A stretch of DNA of 6,175 bases from Rhodospirillales bacterium Alpha_05. Its GTDB lineage: Bacteria; Pseudomonadota; Alphaproteobacteria; Rhodospirillales; Rhodospirillaceae. The stretch lies in NCBI GenBank assembly GCA_001603335.1, contig LUYR01000423.1, positions 1 through 6,175 on the forward strand. The letters are read 5' to 3'. Positions 5,139 through 6,175 of this stretch are shown in pieces. Position 1 is the first letter of the stretch, and the number at the start of each line of letters is the position of its first letter. Below the pieces are notes generated by a model. It saw nothing but the letters and a program-made list of their open reading frames with translations. It was not told the DNA's origin and ran no database searches. A program made the translations under genes and the position numbers.

Positions 5139-6175
5139 ATCCGAAGGTGAACGCGAACGCCTGGACCCCGGGGTCCAGGAAGGTGATGGTGAACCGGCGC
5201 TCGGCCGAGCCGCCGCTCTGGCGGATCAACTGATAGAGCCGGTTGTCGCGGACGGTGCCGTAACCTTCCGCGTCGACGTCCATACCCGCATCCTTGCCCG
5301 GGGCTTTGCCGTCGAGGGTGACGCGGAAGCGCACCGGGGCGTTGTCGCGAGCCGGTCCCAAGACCAGATGCAAATCCCGTGCATGGAACTGCATGGAGAT
5401 GCTTCCGCCCGCTTTTTCGAGCCGCGCGTCTTCCGGCGCGACCATCCAGTCGCCGCCCAATGCCCACTCGTTGAGCATCAATTTCTCGGGCGTGGCGTAG
5501 CTCACCGTGGTGTTCTTGCTTAGGCCCTCGGGCGAGGCGAAGCCCGCGGTGCGCTCGTAGCCAATATAGGTCTCGGGGGATTCGATTCCCGCGAAGTCGG
5601 CGGGGGCCTCCGCGCCCTTGAGGTCGAGTTCGGCGATCGTCGGGCCGAGGTTGCTGGTGCCGTTGGCGGCGAGCAGGTCGCGCACCGCCTGTTCGGTTTC
5701 GGCTTCCGCGCCTTCGCCGAAGTGGGTGTAGCGGACCTGGCCGTTGCCATCGAGGAGGTACTGCGCCGGCCAGTAGCGGTTGGCGAAGCCGCCCCAGATC
5801 GCATAGTCGTTGTCGAGCGCGACCGGATACTTGATTTGCATGTCGGCGACCGCCTTTTTCACGTTGGCGGGCAGCTTCTCGAAGGCGAACTCCGGCGTAT
5901 GCACGCCGATGATCACCAGGCCCTTGTCGCGATAGGCGGCGTCGAGGGCGCGGACGTGCGGGATGGCGCGCACGCAGTTGATGCAGGAATAGGTCCAGAA
6001 GTCGATCAGCACCACCTTGCCGTCGAGTTGCGCGGCGGTGAGCGGCGGGCTGTTGAACCAGCCGTTCGCCTTGCTTAGCGCTTCGAGCGGCGTGGCGTGG
6101 GCGGCGGCGCGTACCGGCACCGCGTCGGGCAGGCGGTTGAGGATCGCCTGTTCGAGCCGGTCGGTGCTCGGGCCC
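5137..6175 (-). CDS. dipZ: DipZ-like thiol-disulfide transporter, thioredoxin and C-terminal domains (5' end outside window)
   Basis: DipZ proteins join a CcdA-like membrane domain, which moves electrons from cytoplasmic thioredoxin, to a periplasmic thioredoxin-like domain and a C-terminal beta-sandwich domain that resembles a carbohydrate-binding module in the M. tuberculosis protein. Here 345 residues are visible, and the frame is open to the window edge. The GTG at 6120 is not a convincing start: the codons before it (including STDRLEQAILNRL) resemble the linker after the CcdA domain, and no signal peptide follows. Relative to that GTG, the redox motif is CINC (46-49) within FWTYSCINCVRAIPHV, followed by GVHTPEFAFE and the cis-proline region RYWPAQYLLDGNG. 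The C-terminal domain carries ESPETYIGYERT, FHARDLHLVLGP, RLYQLIRQSGG and a terminal AFAFTFG. These are the only two cysteines seen. The membrane domain is inferred, not seen. The gene is immediately upstream of the exported MsrA, a likely client. Confidence 0.9.
   Translation of the reverse strand, partial: GPSTDRLEQAILNRLPDAVPVRAAAHATPLEALSKANGWFNSPPLTAAQLDGKVVLIDFWTYSCINCVRAIPHVRALDAAYRDKGLVIIGVHTPEFAFEKLPANVKKAVADMQIKYPVALDNDYAIWGGFANRYWPAQYLLDGNGQVRYTHFGEGAEAETEQAVRDLLAANGTSNLGPTIAELDLKGAEAPADFAGIESPETYIGYERTAGFASPEGLSKNTTVSYATPEKLMLNEWALGGDWMVAPEDARLEKAGGSISMQFHARDLHLVLGPARDNAPVRFRVTLDGKAPGKDAGMDVDAEGYGTVRDNRLYQLIRQSGGSAERRFTITFLDPGVQAFAFTFG

Noticed and set aside
3346..5523. Very long plus-strand open frame (725 codons) across mnmA and the reverse of msrA and dipZ
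   Set aside because: Its product is Arg-rich and low-complexity with no recognisable domain, and it overlaps three genes with clear family motifs. Long stop-free shadow frames are expected in GC-rich DNA.
6118..6120. GTG as the start of the dipZ-like gene
   Set aside because: The frame stays open upstream with linker-like sequence, no signal peptide follows, and a thioredoxin domain of this type needs the CcdA part or an export signal. The gene is better read as cut by the window edge.

Overview
The window is GC-rich, gene-dense chromosomal DNA. Protein style, an IscR with the CLTH motif, a compact CysE and a DipZ-type thiol transporter suggest an alphaproteobacterium, perhaps Rhodospirillales-like. 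That taxonomic call is an inference from remembered family resemblance, not from a search. Seven protein-coding genes are visible; the two at the window edges are cut. I saw no tRNA, rRNA, CRISPR array, insertion sequence, integrase or attachment site, and no intergenic stretch exceeds about 215 bases.

Layout: (1) bases 1-750, plus strand, the C-terminal two thirds of anmK (cell-wall recycling). (2) 760-1413, minus strand, an alpha/beta hydrolase, convergent with anmK across 9 bases. (3) 1414-1626, an AT-richer divergent intergenic region that should carry the promoters of the hydrolase and of the next cluster. (4) 1627-4384, plus strand, cysE, iscR, a [2Fe-2S] ferredoxin gene (fdx) and mnmA. 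(5) 4381-6175, minus strand, a dipZ-like gene (5' end cut off) followed by msrA, which converges on mnmA so tightly that the two stop codons share the tetranucleotide CTAG.

The plus-strand cluster follows sulfur: CysE makes the cysteine precursor, IscR senses and regulates iron-sulfur status, Fdx supplies electrons for cluster assembly, and MnmA puts sulfur on tRNA U34. The core assembly genes (iscS, iscU, iscA, hscB, hscA), which in the classical isc operon lie between iscR and fdx, are absent. The minus-strand pair looks like an envelope methionine-repair module: DipZ would carry reducing equivalents to the periplasm and an exported MsrA with a single cysteine would use them.

Nothing here amounts to an obviously new system. 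The points most worth following are the iscR-fdx junction without the isc core, the one-cysteine exported MsrA coupled to DipZ, the three-cysteine MnmA with a shortened N-domain loop beside fdx, and the unusual CysE tail.
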